From NCBI GenBank assembly GCA_023935145.1, contig CM043697.1:57612501-57676500 (forward strand): a stretch of 64,000 nucleotides of DNA. Reading direction: 5' to 3'. The notes under the pieces were generated by a model. It ran no database searches and was not told the DNA's origin. It saw only the letters and a program-made list of their open reading frames with translations. Below, piece by piece: positions 33,189 to 43,800 of this stretch (position 1 is the stretch's first letter; every line of letters begins with the position of its first letter). A program made the position numbers and the translations under genes. The stretch is from Bretschneidera sinensis (Eukaryota > Streptophyta > Magnoliopsida > Brassicales > Akaniaceae).

Positions 33189-34740
33189 TCTTCCTCTTGT
33201 ACTCTATCACAAATCAGAGTAACGAAGAAGTAAGAAATAAGCATGTGAGTGTTCAAGATGCATAAACAAAAAGAATAAAAGAGATATACATGTTAATCTA
33301 TCATGCCTTGATCATCATACAATTTTCAGAGAACGAACCAAAATCATCAAATCATGCATATTTGAGAACATAATCATTATCAATTTAATTTTATTCATCC
33401 ATTTAATCATGTAATTATGTTGATTTTATAGTTTAAACATGTTTATTTAAGTCTTATGAATCATCCACAAAATTTAGAAGGCAATGGATATCATATGCAT
33501 TCAACAATTAAAAAAGAATTTGAAAACCCAAAGGCATCAGGTGAGGCACCAGTCTAGGCTAGTCCTTAAGGGTGGGGTGGCCGTCTAGATTGGTCCTCAA
33601 CCTAGTTCGGGTTGAACCTTGGTGTTTGCTTATTTTTGCTACAAAACACTCCTAAGCATGTTTCTAAGTACAAAAATTAATGGGTTAGTTTACATATCAC
33701 ATACATAAACTATTCTAAACAAGGAATCATGTTAACAAAAATGTTTTAATGATGGAATCTAAGAAAAACGATATCTTTTCTAAGCATGAAGTAATGGAAA
33801 AAAAAAAACTAATTGAGAGGGGGATCCTCTCATTTTCAGACTTACTACTGATCTTAGAAGTAATTTGTGATGATTTTTAGCCTTCTTCACAGCTACGTAT
33901 GTCTTGTATCATATTCAAATACATACTATCTTCAAAAATAGCTTATAGTCTCTTCTTGACTTGCCTCGAGAAGAACTTCGATTCAGTTCATTGATTGATG
34001 TTTTCAATATTGATTATGATGATATTATGACAAGAAATACATGATTAAACTTACCTTTGGACGAATTAATCAAGAAATTCGTGCCACAACTCAAGTATTT
34101 CAATTTTTCTAGAGAGAAAGTGGAAGAAGAGAAGACTTTCGATGCTGAAAAAGTACTTCTTAATTCCAAAAATTGGAGATATATTTATAGATTCCTAGTG
34201 GTAGAAGTGTAATAGCATCATAGGTCTTTGATTTGAATCAACAATGACACTTCAAATCTGATCAAAATGAATTCCTAGAGGTTGAGAAGGACTCAAAACT
34301 CTTAAAGGTGATAAACCTAGACACATGATTAGAGTGGCTGCTCCCCTAGGTGCCAGCCTAGAGTGGCTCCCAACCCCAAGTTAACTTTTATGTATGTTTT
34401 GCAATGGAATTAGTCTTTATATACCTCTTAAAGTCTTGTACCAAAAGGACATCCTTTTTTCATATCAAATGAGTGAGGAGCCACTCTAGAATGGCTCCCA
34501 ACAGTGGAGGACCAGTTTAGAGTGACTTTCCATACCTAGACTTATCGGATTGACTTGATTTTTTGGTTCTAACCTTTATTTTTTTTATGCACGTAATATC
34601 TATACTCTTACTTTTCACTTTCGAGGTTGTTTAGCAAGTATGTTCACCCTCATCACCAAAACCAATCATCGAAACCCATCGCTCGATCCTCAATTATATG
34701 GTTCTTTGGTGTTTTCATAGGTAGCAAAGAAGAGGACATC
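33189..34740 (-). repeat. Possible decayed LTR, minus orientation
   Basis: A minus-strand TATA-like ATAAATATATC near 34173-34184 and repeated CTAGAGTGGCTCCCAAC-like words at about 34350-34375 and 34480-34500 suggest LTR origin. No ends, primer site or coding sequence were found. A GC-rich island at 33530-33630 shares GTCTAG(G/A)...GGTCCT words. Confidence 0.28.
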
Positions 34741-34742
34741 CT

Positions 34743-34751
34743 TACTAATTA
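34743..34751. repeat. Target site duplication of the MITE, left
   Basis: TACTAATTA, identical to 34923-34931. Confidence 0.8.
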
Positions 34752-34922
34752 GGAATTGACTCATCTGCTATAAAAACTGTGAAGTAGAGATGCAATACAC
34801 TATTTTTGCACCTAGATTTGGATTTTTTAAATTTTGGGATTTAATGGGGACTACTTTATAATCAAAATTTATATGTATTGCCTCATCTACTTCAGAGTTT
34901 TTACAACAGATGAGTCAATTAC
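34752..34922. mobile_element. Mutator-like MITE (171 bp)
   Basis: The two ends are inverted repeats of about 48 bp: 34752-34799 begins GGAATTGACTCATCTG, and the reverse complement of the right end (34874-34922) begins GTAATTGACTCATCTG; roughly nine of ten positions agree, with one small gap. The element is flanked by the perfect 9-base duplication TACTAATTA. Long terminal inverted repeats with a 9-bp duplication are the signature of Mutator-type elements. The middle (about 75 bp) is AT-rich and non-coding, so it would depend on a transposase from elsewhere. Confidence 0.78.
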
Positions 34923-34931
34923 TACTAATTA
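34923..34931. repeat. Target site duplication of the MITE, right
   Basis: TACTAATTA, identical to 34743-34751. Confidence 0.8.
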
Positions 34932-36234
34932 ATTGTGAAAAATGAGGTTTCTACCAAACCCTGAGAGATTGAGAAACCAAAGAAAAAACTCAATTTTTCG
35001 GATTCTAGTCCCTTTTTTCCCAAGAAAACTCTAGGAAAGTATAGCCTAGGGTTTAAAGTTTGAGACAGAAGGAAATAGGGAACCAGGAAAGGGGAACAAA
35101 ATTTTGATTTTTTTAACTGTGAGTGAATATTCTTGGGGAAAGGGTAGATTTAGGTTTTTTGGGCAAAGATCACACCAGGTATACTACTCTGCTTTGTTGA
35201 CTGCTAATCTGCGTTTGCATATCTACTGGTTCTATTTTTGGCCTGGTTCTGTAGCCTGGAGACGTCTACGAGAGGACAGTCTCTGGGGACATGAGGACCC
35301 CTAGTGATGGTGAACCCTCCTAGAGCCTCTCTTGCTAGTTATGTGATGTGAATTACAGTTCCTTCTTTTCACTTTTCTGGTTTCCACTCCTACAGAATCC
35401 ATTGTAGAGAGTGAAACCTTTGAACTAAGTCATCTTATCTCTGTTTTGGTATTTTCATCTCTGTTCGCTTGTCTGAATAATGAAAAATGTTTTGCTTGTT
35501 CCCATTTCTTTTACTCTTTCAAAAACCCAAGCTCCTGAGCCATTTAGACTTCCCTTGATACGTGCTGGTTGTATCCAAGGGAAATCCCGAGCTTGATTTT
35601 TTCCATATTTAAAATGATGACAATAGTTTTGATCTTTTCTCAATAATTCACGAGCAGTTTGTTTGATTTGGAATAAAGAGGATGGTATCTATTGTTTGAT
35701 GCAATCAATAAAAAATTTGGTTTGAAAATCCATCTCATTACTAGGACCCAGATCTTTCGGTTCTAAACCCAAACTGTTTTTTTATATCCGTTTTCTTTGG
35801 GCCTCCAAGGCCACAAGCCTTTGAGTTCTAAACCCAAATTTTTTTGTGTTTGTTTTCTTCGGCCCCCAAGGCCCATTTAATTTAATGGTCCTCCAGGCCC
35901 TTGGGTTCTAGGTCTTGGATATAACCCAAAGATTAGGAATGTGAGAGAATGGAAAACTTGATCTATTGAATTCTTTGTAGATATGTGTATATTCCTCTGG
36001 CCGTGCAAAAAAAAAAAAAAAAAAACGCTAATAAGAAAAATAGAAGCTACAACAGATCCATAAAAGAACGGAGCTGAAGATATTTAATAAAATGAGATTC
36101 ATATATTTTATCATCTGTAGTATGTATGATGGTTGATGAGCACTCAACCATTCTCATCACATTGAATAAGGAAAGAAAAAAGGCCAATCCCCATAGGACC
36201 CAGATGAAGAAATCCAATTTAAGAGAAATTGTAA
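34932..36234. other. Less AT-rich region, no gene recognised
   Basis: Two short frames (35104-35304 plus, 35455-35643 minus) have non-repetitive composition but no family I recognise. At about 35757-35880 a 60-65-bp unit with GTTCTAAACCCAAA, TTTTCTT and GGCC(T/C)CCAAGGCC occurs twice and a third partial copy follows. An A21 tract lies at 36006-36026. Part of this may be 3' flank of the gene at 36235. Confidence 0.4.
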
Positions 36235-36540
36235 TCATCTAAAACCCATCCTTAGTGACTTAGAGTTGAACCCTTTCACTGAATCATTCTCCTCTGCTGC
36301 TTTTCGCTTCCTAGAGACTGGAAGAGATAAAGGCAATATAGTATCACTTTCTTGAGATGTACTTACTTGAAGTGAATTGTTGAAGAGATGAGTAATATCA
36401 GCAAGAGCCCTCCTCATAAACTTTCTCTTAATACCTCTTTTAGAAGAAGGGTAATTTGCAGGAACAGGGTTGGTTTGATTTGAAGAGAAAGGAGGGATAT
36501 TCTCTTTGTTGTTTTCGTCATGAAGAGCAGCACCCTCCAT
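36235..36540 (-). CDS. Small KEN-box and D-box-like protein, likely host gene
   Basis: From ATG 36540 to TGA 36235: 101 residues, hydrophilic and basic. Near residue 10 is DENNKENIPPF, a textbook KEN box; near residue 39-50 is KRKFMRRALADITHLFN, which contains RRAL followed by ADIT, a destruction-box-like RxxL; at about residue 80 is a basic cluster RKRK that could be a nuclear signal. KEN plus D-box is the pattern of proteins destroyed through the anaphase-promoting complex in the cell cycle; this is inference from short motifs. The start at 36540 is chosen because it puts the acidic-KEN segment at the N-terminus; the frame stays open to 36681, but the extra residues are hydrophobic and look like leader. 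Composition is unlike the neighbouring repeats. I do not recognise the family. Confidence 0.55.
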   Translation of the reverse strand: MEGAALHDENNKENIPPFSSNQTNPVPANYPSSKRGIKRKFMRRALADITHLFNNSLQVSTSQESDTILPLSLPVSRKRKAAEENDSVKGFNSKSLRMGFR

Positions 36541-37495
36541 TGGTGAGGGTGTTTTAAGAGGATGTAAAAAGATCAGTAGAAAAGCATAGATGGTGTTGAT
36601 TTGTGTTGGTCTGGCAGGAACTGCAAGGACTGGGCTATTTCTAATGGTGGGTAATAGGTGCATTTTGGAGGGATGATACAAATTTTACAGACTTAAAAGA
36701 GTATGTTGTTTCGGTTAAGGAGGGAGTTAAATTTCATTACCTGGGTTTTTAAATTTTTTTAGCTAGAAGCCTCAATTAGTCAAATTTTGTCATGAGAGAG
36801 AGAGACTATAACAGGGAGATTTGAAATTTTGAGGTGGCAAAATGGGAGAGGTCCTTAGATCTAGATTAGTTTTAGGAATTTGAGCGAAATGATAAAAAAA
36901 CAAAATGTTTTCCGGCGCGGAATGGGAGGAGGCAAAACAAAATGAAAGTTTGGCTTTGACTCTCTTATTTGTTTTTTGTTTCCTGTTGTTCTTTAATTGG
37001 TGCCAAGTGCCAACTGAGCCTGACAGAGGTACTAATTGAAGTGGAAATCAGTTAGGAATTACTTACACTAATATATTATACATTGATTGAATCATTAAGA
37101 AATAAAATGAATTAAAAATATTAACTTTTGGGTGTACTTATATATACTTCTCTCACATACATGTACACGAAGAATAGTCTAACAAGTAACGATATTGTTG
37201 GAGCGACAATTATTAAGGCCATTGGAAGAAATTTTTTTTTCACTATAATGGAACAAAATTACTATATCTTAATTTAATCATATTTTATTTATTTATTATG
37301 CTTTTTACTTCCAAAAATACTTTTATTATTAATGACATTTAAAAAAACAAATCAAAGAAATAATTTATTTGATGCCAGTGAAAATAATATTTTGATTTGA
37401 TTACTAAGAAAATTGTTCCTTTCCTTTTTTTATAACTGCACAGTATAATTACTACAGTTATTCCTCAAATTTTTTTTCTTTTCAAATTGACATTC

Positions 37496-37696
37496 CTAAC
37501 AACCCACTAATGAAAAGATATTATTAGAATGAAAAAGTAGAAAACAAGTTATTAAGTGGAGGGACTTGTCTATGCTACAATCTCCAGCTATTTTGTCAAT
37601 CAAGTCTAATTGCTGTCTTCTAATCTTACGGATACAGCTAAGGATGGACAAAGACGCATATAGAGAGGACTTCGCTCTCATAACTTTCACTGTCAC
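37496..37696 (-). CDS. Hypothetical reading frame or first exon behind a TATA box
   Basis: ATG 37696 opens 66 codons starting MTVKVMRAKSSLYASLSI, then CIRKIRRQQLDLIDKIAGD and IDKSLHL; the first 50 residues have a natural amphipathic look, the rest (FLLFHSNNIFSLVGC) looks like read-through into intron or flank. A minus-strand TATA box lies about 75 bases upstream of the ATG, a normal spacing for a plant gene. It could be exon 1 of a gene whose later exons lie at lower coordinates, or a broken copy. No family recognised. Confidence 0.35.
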   Translation of the reverse strand: MTVKVMRAKSSLYASLSILSCIRKIRRQQLDLIDKIAGDCSIDKSLHLITCFLLFHSNNIFSLVGC

Positions 37697-37769
37697 TCAC
37701 AGGGAAAAGTAAAAGATTGGGGAATCGAATAAGGTGATTGGCTAAGCAGTGACCTCACTTGATCTGCTG

Positions 37770-37777
37770 TTTTTATA
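37770..37777 (-). promoter_or_regulatory. TATA box upstream of ATG 37696
   Basis: CCTATAAAAACAGC on the minus strand contains TATAAAAA at a suitable distance from the start codon. Confidence 0.45.
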
Positions 37778-37812
37778 GGTGGGGCTCATGCTGACATCGT
37801 GTGCTCTAATTA

Positions 37813-37816
<4 letters not shown>

Positions 37817-37864
<48 letters not shown>
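37817..37864. repeat. (TA)n microsatellite
   Basis: About 24 TA units. From 37865 to 38888 the sequence is AT-rich with no recognisable gene. Confidence 0.95.
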
Positions 37865-37868
<4 letters not shown>

Positions 37869-38888
37869 TCATTTTGCAAAATGTATAGGTGACAGTCTTG
37901 TTGCCAAAAAAATTGGGAGACTGCGGCCTTTTTGTGGGGCGTACTTAAAGATCATCTCTTCTCCTTCTTAGATGCCTTTAATTTATTTGTTATTGTCTTC
38001 TCCTGAACTTAGGCTAACAAAGTCGTTACTTAATCATTACTCTTGCCTTGCATTCCCTCAAGGAGATTTCAGATTTGAGCAACAAAAATGCTTAAGAGCA
38101 AAAGAATTAATCCATATTCATGGTTGAGAGTGTTGGAATTGACATCAAAGTTGTAAATTTCTCATTGGACAGTGTTTCGGTTTAACTATTTAAATAAAAT
38201 GTTGCTATTTAAATAAAATGTTTCAATTTCGGTCTGTTTCGATTTGTTGTTTTGGATTTGATGGTATTTTCAAATACTTCCATGACAAATTACATATATC
38301 TTAAATATATACATATATAATTATAAATATAAATCATAAAAAAAAATTATAATTCAAATATATAAATTAATCCTACCCAAAATTTTGCTTTAAAATCAAT
38401 TATAAATATTTTTTTTAGTATAAATCCAAATTGGGACTTTGCCCTACTATCAAATTGCATACCTTCTATATAATTATTAAAACAATCATCATTCAAGCAT
38501 CAAATGATAAAATAATGGATCACCCACATTACCAAAAATCCAAATACTAATACAAATAACATCAATTTGATAATTTATAATTCACATCATTCAAGATAGA
38601 GTTGTTTTTCCTTATGGAACTATTCAACAAGATTTGATCAATCCCCAAATGAAGAGACTTGCTAAGTCATATTCTGGACCCACCAATTATCATGATTGGA
38701 TTTATGGATAAACCCATCCAATATTCATAATATTTTCTACCACTGTTTCAGCAATATTTGTGCAATTCATTCAATTATTTTCATCATATCTTTGATTTCA
38801 TTTCCTCAACGGGCATAATTAAACCACTTTTATGAGTTACATGTCCTCGATCATCACATTTAAATTGAGAAATTATTAGATGCTAGTG

Positions 38889-39079
38889 GGGGTATGCATG
38901 TGTGCATTCACTGAGCACTTGTGGGAGCTCAAGCAGGCAGGGTATGCCCGCGCTCGCCAAGCACTTGTCGAAAGAAAAAACAGACAGAGAATAAGGAGTT
39001 GGATGTGTGGGTCTTGGTATGAGATGTTGCCGAAGGTACGCTTGCACGAGGGCATGCAAGGTTTTTAACGGGGGGAGTA
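38889..39079 (+). repeat. T family internal segment, 5'-truncated
   Basis: Matches 39536-39725 almost base for base, ending in AACGGGGGGAGTA before the LTR. Confidence 0.88.
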
Positions 39080-39458
39080 TGTCACGACCCCTAAAATCGG
39101 GATCGACAGGAGGGAACGGCTTCCGGGGCACAATGGGGCAGGAAGTCGTGCTGCGAATGAGAGTAGCAATACAGGAGCTCGCAAGAGTGCGAGAGGGATT
39201 AGGCCACCCTGCACAAACTAGTCAAGGGCTGGAGCCATTTCCCTGATGAGCCCAAGGCAGGGCGAAACCAGTTGGTCTCGAGAAATAGTACCAGACAGAT
39301 TGAAAGCTGTCCTCGTAGAGGCGGGGCGCCGCACAGGCTGAGTATCATGCTGATAAAATGACCATGTGCAAATAGGAAGGCTAACTTAGGCATTCCCATG
39401 GAGGTGTTTCCGAGCCTAAGGCCGCATGGTTGGCTACTTAAGCTGGTAACCCGTGACA
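39080..39458 (+). repeat. T family LTR A (379 bp)
   Basis: TGTCACGACCCC to CCCGTGACA. Very similar to LTR B over its length. Confidence 0.9.
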
Positions 39459-39725
39459 AATGGTATCAGAGCAAGTCTCACATCTTTAACTGCGTGCGCG
39501 CATCCGCCAAGCACTTGATTGTCACCAAGCAGGCAGGGTATGCATGTGTGCATTCGTCGAGCACTTGTGGGAGCTCAAGCAGGCAGGGTATGCGCACACT
39601 CGCCAAGCACTTGTCGAGAAAGCAAGCAGGCAGGGAGTAAGGAGTTGGATGTGTGGGTCTTGGTATAAGAGGTTGTCGAAGGTACGCCTGCATGAGGGCG
39701 TGCAAGGTTTTTAACGGGGGGAGTA
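39459..39725 (+). repeat. T family internal segment (267 bp)
   Basis: Starts AA then the primer site, ends with a G-rich polypurine tract (39716-39725). About 39500-39640 holds three diverged units with GCCAAGCACTTG followed by AAGCAGGCAGGG at roughly 45-50-bp spacing. No open frame of note. Confidence 0.88.
39461..39472 (+). other. Primer-binding site after LTR A
   Basis: TGGTATCAGAGC, exact tRNA-iMet type, two bases after the LTR end. Confidence 0.88.
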
Positions 39726-41068
39726 TGTCACGACCCCTAAAAGCGGGATCGACAGGAGGGAACGGCTTCCGGGGCACAATGGGTGCAGGGAGTCATGTTA
39801 CGAAGGAGAGTAGCAAAACGGGAGCTCGCAAAAGTGCAAGAGGGATTAGGCCACCCTGCACAAACTGGTCTGGGGCTGGAGCCGCTTCCCTGATGAGCCC
39901 AAGGCAGGGCGAAACCAGTTGGTCTCGAGAAATAGTATCAGACAGATTGAAGGTTGTCCTCGTAGAGGCAGGGTGCCGCACAGGCTAAGTGTCATGTTGA
40001 TAAAATGACTCTGTTCAAAGAGGAAGGCTGACTTAAGCATTCCCACCATTGGAAATCACCTTGACAAGATGCCCAGGTGGTGATCTTCCAAACACCCAAG
40101 TCTAGAATGACTTATAGAAAGAAATACAGCAATCGAACACAAGAACAGAAAATCAAAGAAAGAAAGAAGACAAGTAATTTGTTATTGAGGTTCGGCAATG
40201 TTCCTACGTCCCCATGAGTTCCTTCGAACTCTCTGCACTAAATCAAATGGTTCTTATAAGTTACAGCAATCCCCTTCAAGAAACCACAATGTTCTTGAAG
40301 AAACTAAGAGAAGAAAGAAGATGATAAGAACTAACAATGCTCTCTATCTAATCTAGACTTCTCTCTCTTTTACAACCAACCTCACTTACAAAGAGTCCCT
40401 CTTGTGTTTATGTCTCTCACACAATTCTCTCTCTATGTGTTTACAATTGATCTCACAATGTCACAAACTTGTGTGTTTTTAATGTTGAAAAATGAGGCTA
40501 GGAAACCCCTTTTATAGCCATCCACTTCTTGGTCATTATTGAGATTCAATCCTCACCCTTTGATCAAGATCATCACTTAATCATAGCCCTCTATCACTTC
40601 CCAAGTGGTGCTGTGCATTTTAACATTGCACCCATGCACCTAAGAGGGTCTTAAAACAGACTGTCCATGTGTGCTGCAAGAGTGCCTGCAAGGTGCGCCC
40701 TGAAACAGGGCAAGGTGCTCCTTGGCCTCCTCCAGCTTTGCAGCCATTCTGAGAGGCGCGCCCTGGAGTAGGTGCCCTGCGCCCTGACCTGATGCTGCTC
40801 CCTTCTGCTACTGTGCGCACACCCTTCTGCTTGTGTGTAGAAGTGCGCACATTAGTGCGCATGGCCTTCTCTTGCTCCAAATTGATGCACCCACATGTGT
40901 GCAGTCTTCTAACTTACTGAACTTTAATCCTCCAACCTTGGTTTAGACTTTAACCATATTTGAACCATCGTTGGACCTGTGCAAACCTTAGACAAATACC
41001 AACACCCACGGAGGTGTTTCTGAGCCTAAGGCCGCGCGGTTGGCTACTTAAGCTGGCAGCCCGTGACA
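39726..41068 (+). repeat. T family LTR B, split by a solo LTR
   Basis: The two pieces 39726-40046 and 41010-41068, taken with one copy of the target repeat, give about 380 bp, equal to LTR A. It ends CCCGTGACA. Confidence 0.9.
40047..41004 (-). repeat. Copia A-type solo LTR (958 bp) nested in LTR B
   Basis: Matches the LTR at 2476-3442 throughout. Ends are CATTGG (the usual TG is changed to CA) and CCAACA. The 5-base repeat CCCAC at 40042-40046 and 41005-41009 is the target duplication. A minus-strand TATA box lies at about 40507-40518. The internal region was lost by LTR-LTR recombination. Confidence 0.92.
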
Positions 41069-41070
41069 AA

Positions 41071-41082
41071 TGGTATCAGAGT
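41071..41082 (+). other. Primer-binding site after LTR B
   Basis: TGGTATCAGAGT, one base off the exact form. The following internal sequence is lost after about 41105. Confidence 0.8.
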
Positions 41083-41105
41083 AGGTCTCACATCTTCAAC
41101 TGCGA

Positions 41106-42944
41106 GGGTGTTTCTTTCGATGGGCAACATGAGTGCATGCGGGGCTTAAACATAATAAAGATAAAGATGATAGCAACGCTTTCTTCGATCAAGGCGTAGA
41201 CATCTCTTACAACAACTAATGAGTTGTTTGACTTTTTGTCATTCTCCTCTTGGAAGTTGGGTTTGTCGTTTTGCGTACAAAATGTAGGGCAACATTATTT
41301 GTAAAAGCAGGCCGGACAGTACACCATTTGATTGGTACCTACATATAATTATATCCTATGTGCAATCACATTCATATTTGATGCTGACATCTACAATATC
41401 GCTGTATATTTCAATACAAGCACTTCCAAATGCTTCTTTTGTGCTCTACATTGTTGGCTTAATGCTTAATACAACACAGTAAAAATATGATTGTTATTGT
41501 TCAAAGTCAAGTATAATTGTTATTGTTGAAAGTCAAATATATTTATAAAGTCTTATGAAGTTGGATTTACACCAAAAAAAAAATAGATCGATTTTGAGAT
41601 TAATACTTCATAACAACTATTTTTTATATATAAAGAGAGTTATTTTTAATTCTATACAGATTCTATATATAGATTAATAATTCACGTAAAAGACTATTGT
41701 ATGGGCTAGCATATAGGGCATCCATAATATTAAATAGCGTGTAGTGCCTTATAATTTCAATAAATGATGTCAATGTCCAAATTATAACTGTCACCAAGAG
41801 GTGTAGCACGTGCAATGCTAATTAAGGAGGTGTGAAGTGTAGATTATTATGTGAGAGGCTAAGGCGTTACTCTTTGTCTCTTACTTGCTAAAAAACTCAG
41901 AGACATTAACTGAGGGCCCGAAGTTTATTTCCGAACAAACACTTTGACGCTTAAATCGGTACACAGTATATGTTTAAATGGTATTTAGAGAGAGCTTAAA
42001 GTATTGGATTTTTAATATGATTATAATAATCTGAATCCTCATTTTAAAATAAAGAGGTGCAAAGAGTCTTTATTGGTGGCTGATATAGATCATCGGATGG
42101 AGAATCAAATGGAGAGTGTCGAGATCGCTCCATAGGTTTAGAATGGTTTACCCTTTTGCCCTTATATGGGTTTTTGCTATTTTATCCCTATTAACAAAAT
42201 GACCTTTTTACCCTTTATTGTGCCACATGTCATCCTTCGACTGGAGAATGAATTTTACCCACAACAAATGGTAATGCTTACAAAGACGGATTGAGTATAT
42301 AAAACTTTCACTTGACAAAAATATCATTATTTAAACGACGTGATTTGATTTTTTTAACTATTTGAACTATATAAAGCCCAACTATAAAATCTGTAAAAAC
42401 CCAAAATAATAAATCTAACTCAATGAAAGCTCGATGTAAAATTTTTAATCAAGTTAAGTAGTAAACAAACTTAGATTACACGATTATCTATATTCTATAA
42501 TTAAAAAATTCAATTATAATTAGAAGAGTATTTATGCATATATTTTCACACATGTACAAGTAGTATCTCATATTTGATATTTGAAATGTAGCTAATTTTT
42601 TTTCATTGGCAAGAGATTTTGTTTTGTTAATCCATCTATAATATATAAATATTTGTGTGAATAAATAAGGTGTAAAACTTTCACTAGCAAAAAATTTCCT
42701 TTGACTAATAATTATATTTTAGATTAAGTACAATTTTTTTTTTTTATTTCGCTCATAGAATTATGATTATCTAGATAAGTAAATTTTATACAAACAACTT
42801 CATATAACAAGATACTTGTGCTTAAAAAAAATAAACTTAATTATATAATATGTTAACTGAGTGTCATACAACAATCTTATAGTTGTATTTTGTTTAGATT
42901 TTTCATTTTGTTCATCACTCGTTTCGACAAAAAAAAATAATGAA
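41106..42944. other. AT-rich region without recognisable genes
   Basis: No domain, element end or tandem array seen. The part near 42130-42260 (repeated TTTTTACCC and TTTTGCCCTT words, then CCACATGTC) recalls 9690-9800. Confidence 0.5.
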
Positions 42945-43800
42945 AGTCTAGGCAACTCAAGAGAGAGGATGAATTGTGTTTCTAAAAATATTTTTGACAA
43001 TTTAACATCTACTTCGTAGGCAAATAAATCAAAGTCTTAATGTTGCAATAAAACAACTAATTAGTTTTTTTTGTCTACTAGTCACACCAATTCTTAACTT
43101 AATTTTTCAAACCACACAAATCTAGCTAATCAATAAACCAACACAATAAATTAAAGTACAGTAAATAGAGTAGGGAAGATAAACTAGCAAACATGATTTA
43201 TCAAGGTTTGGCAATATCGGAATTACTTTCACCCCTATGTCCACTCTTCAAGGCTCTTCCTTGAGATTTTTCTTCACCATCATGAACAAGAAACTTCACT
43301 GGAGTTGCTTAAACCAGTTACAAAACAAGTAACTTCACGGGTGTTGCTTAAACCGGTTACAACACAAGCAACTTAAAGGGTGTCGCTCCAACCGTTTATA
43401 AGAGTTCCTATGATTGCTTTTACCCAAATGTTATCCTAAAGCTTAAAGCTTTCTTACAACCTCTCACCACACTTGTTAAAAGTTATGCCAACTCTTGTTA
43501 CAAATTTTTAGATCAAAGAGAAATACAAGAGAGATGATTTGAACTATAACTCACTCTATAATCTCTCTCACAAACACTCTTGAATTAATATAGCTCAAAA
43601 GAATTTTTGAGGTTTTCTAGGAAAAAAGCTTTTGTCCCTTTGGTGAAAATTCACAGTTTTTTTGAGTTAACTGGAAAACCCCTGTAGTCGAATGGATCCA
43701 TAAAAACGAGTTTTAAATTTTGGTTCAAACAAAAAAAATTATGTGAACAGCTTTTTTAGCCACGATTTGATTAAGAGACTTTAGAGAAGAGACTTACAAT
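42945..43800. repeat. Relic of an LTR of the SIRE/Maximus style
   Basis: Shares with 56438-57549 the order GGCAA..CAAGAG, GGATGAATTGTGTTTC, GGTTTGGCAATATCGGAAT and a TCCACTCTTCAAG word, but no LTR ends remain. Confidence 0.4.
43286..43402 (+). repeat. 39-bp tandem repeat, three units
   Basis: ACAAG(T)AACTTCAC...GTTGCTTAAACC(G)GTTAC recurs at 43286, 43325 and 43364. Similar cysteine-free pentapeptide readings are meaningless here. From 43801 to 44762 nothing further is recognised. Confidence 0.85.

Larger units (their letters stand above)
38889..41082 (+). mobile_element. Tandem TRIM-like LTR array (T family) with nested solo LTR
   Basis: Order: partial internal segment (38889-39079), LTR A (39080-39458), internal segment (39459-39725), LTR B (39726-41068, split), start of a third internal segment (41069-41100). 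LTRs are about 380 bp, the full internal segment 267 bp, with a primer site at its start and a G-rich polypurine tract at its end, and no coding capacity. This is the terminal-repeat-retrotransposon-in-miniature layout, in the head-to-tail form that arises by recombination between LTRs of neighbouring copies. The region is markedly richer in G and C than its surroundings. Confidence 0.85.

Noticed and set aside
35104..35643. Two short frames with natural-looking composition
   Set aside because: No family recognised and no promoter or splice context; recorded only as part of the unassigned region.
36608..36750. Leader intron between CCCAG/GTAATG and CCTTGCAG for the KEN-box gene
   Set aside because: Both signals exist, but nothing else distinguishes them from chance in this sequence.
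36905..36925. E2F-like site upstream of the KEN-box frame (TTCCGGCGCGGAA)
   Set aside because: It is GC-rich and suggestive, but does not fit the E2F consensus on either strand, and the distance to the start codon is unsupported by transcript data.
38883..39988. Overlapping open frames of 60-110 codons in the GC-richer T array
   Set aside because: They fall on LTR and internal segments with primer site and polypurine tract, on both strands, and repeat with the array; they are composition effects.
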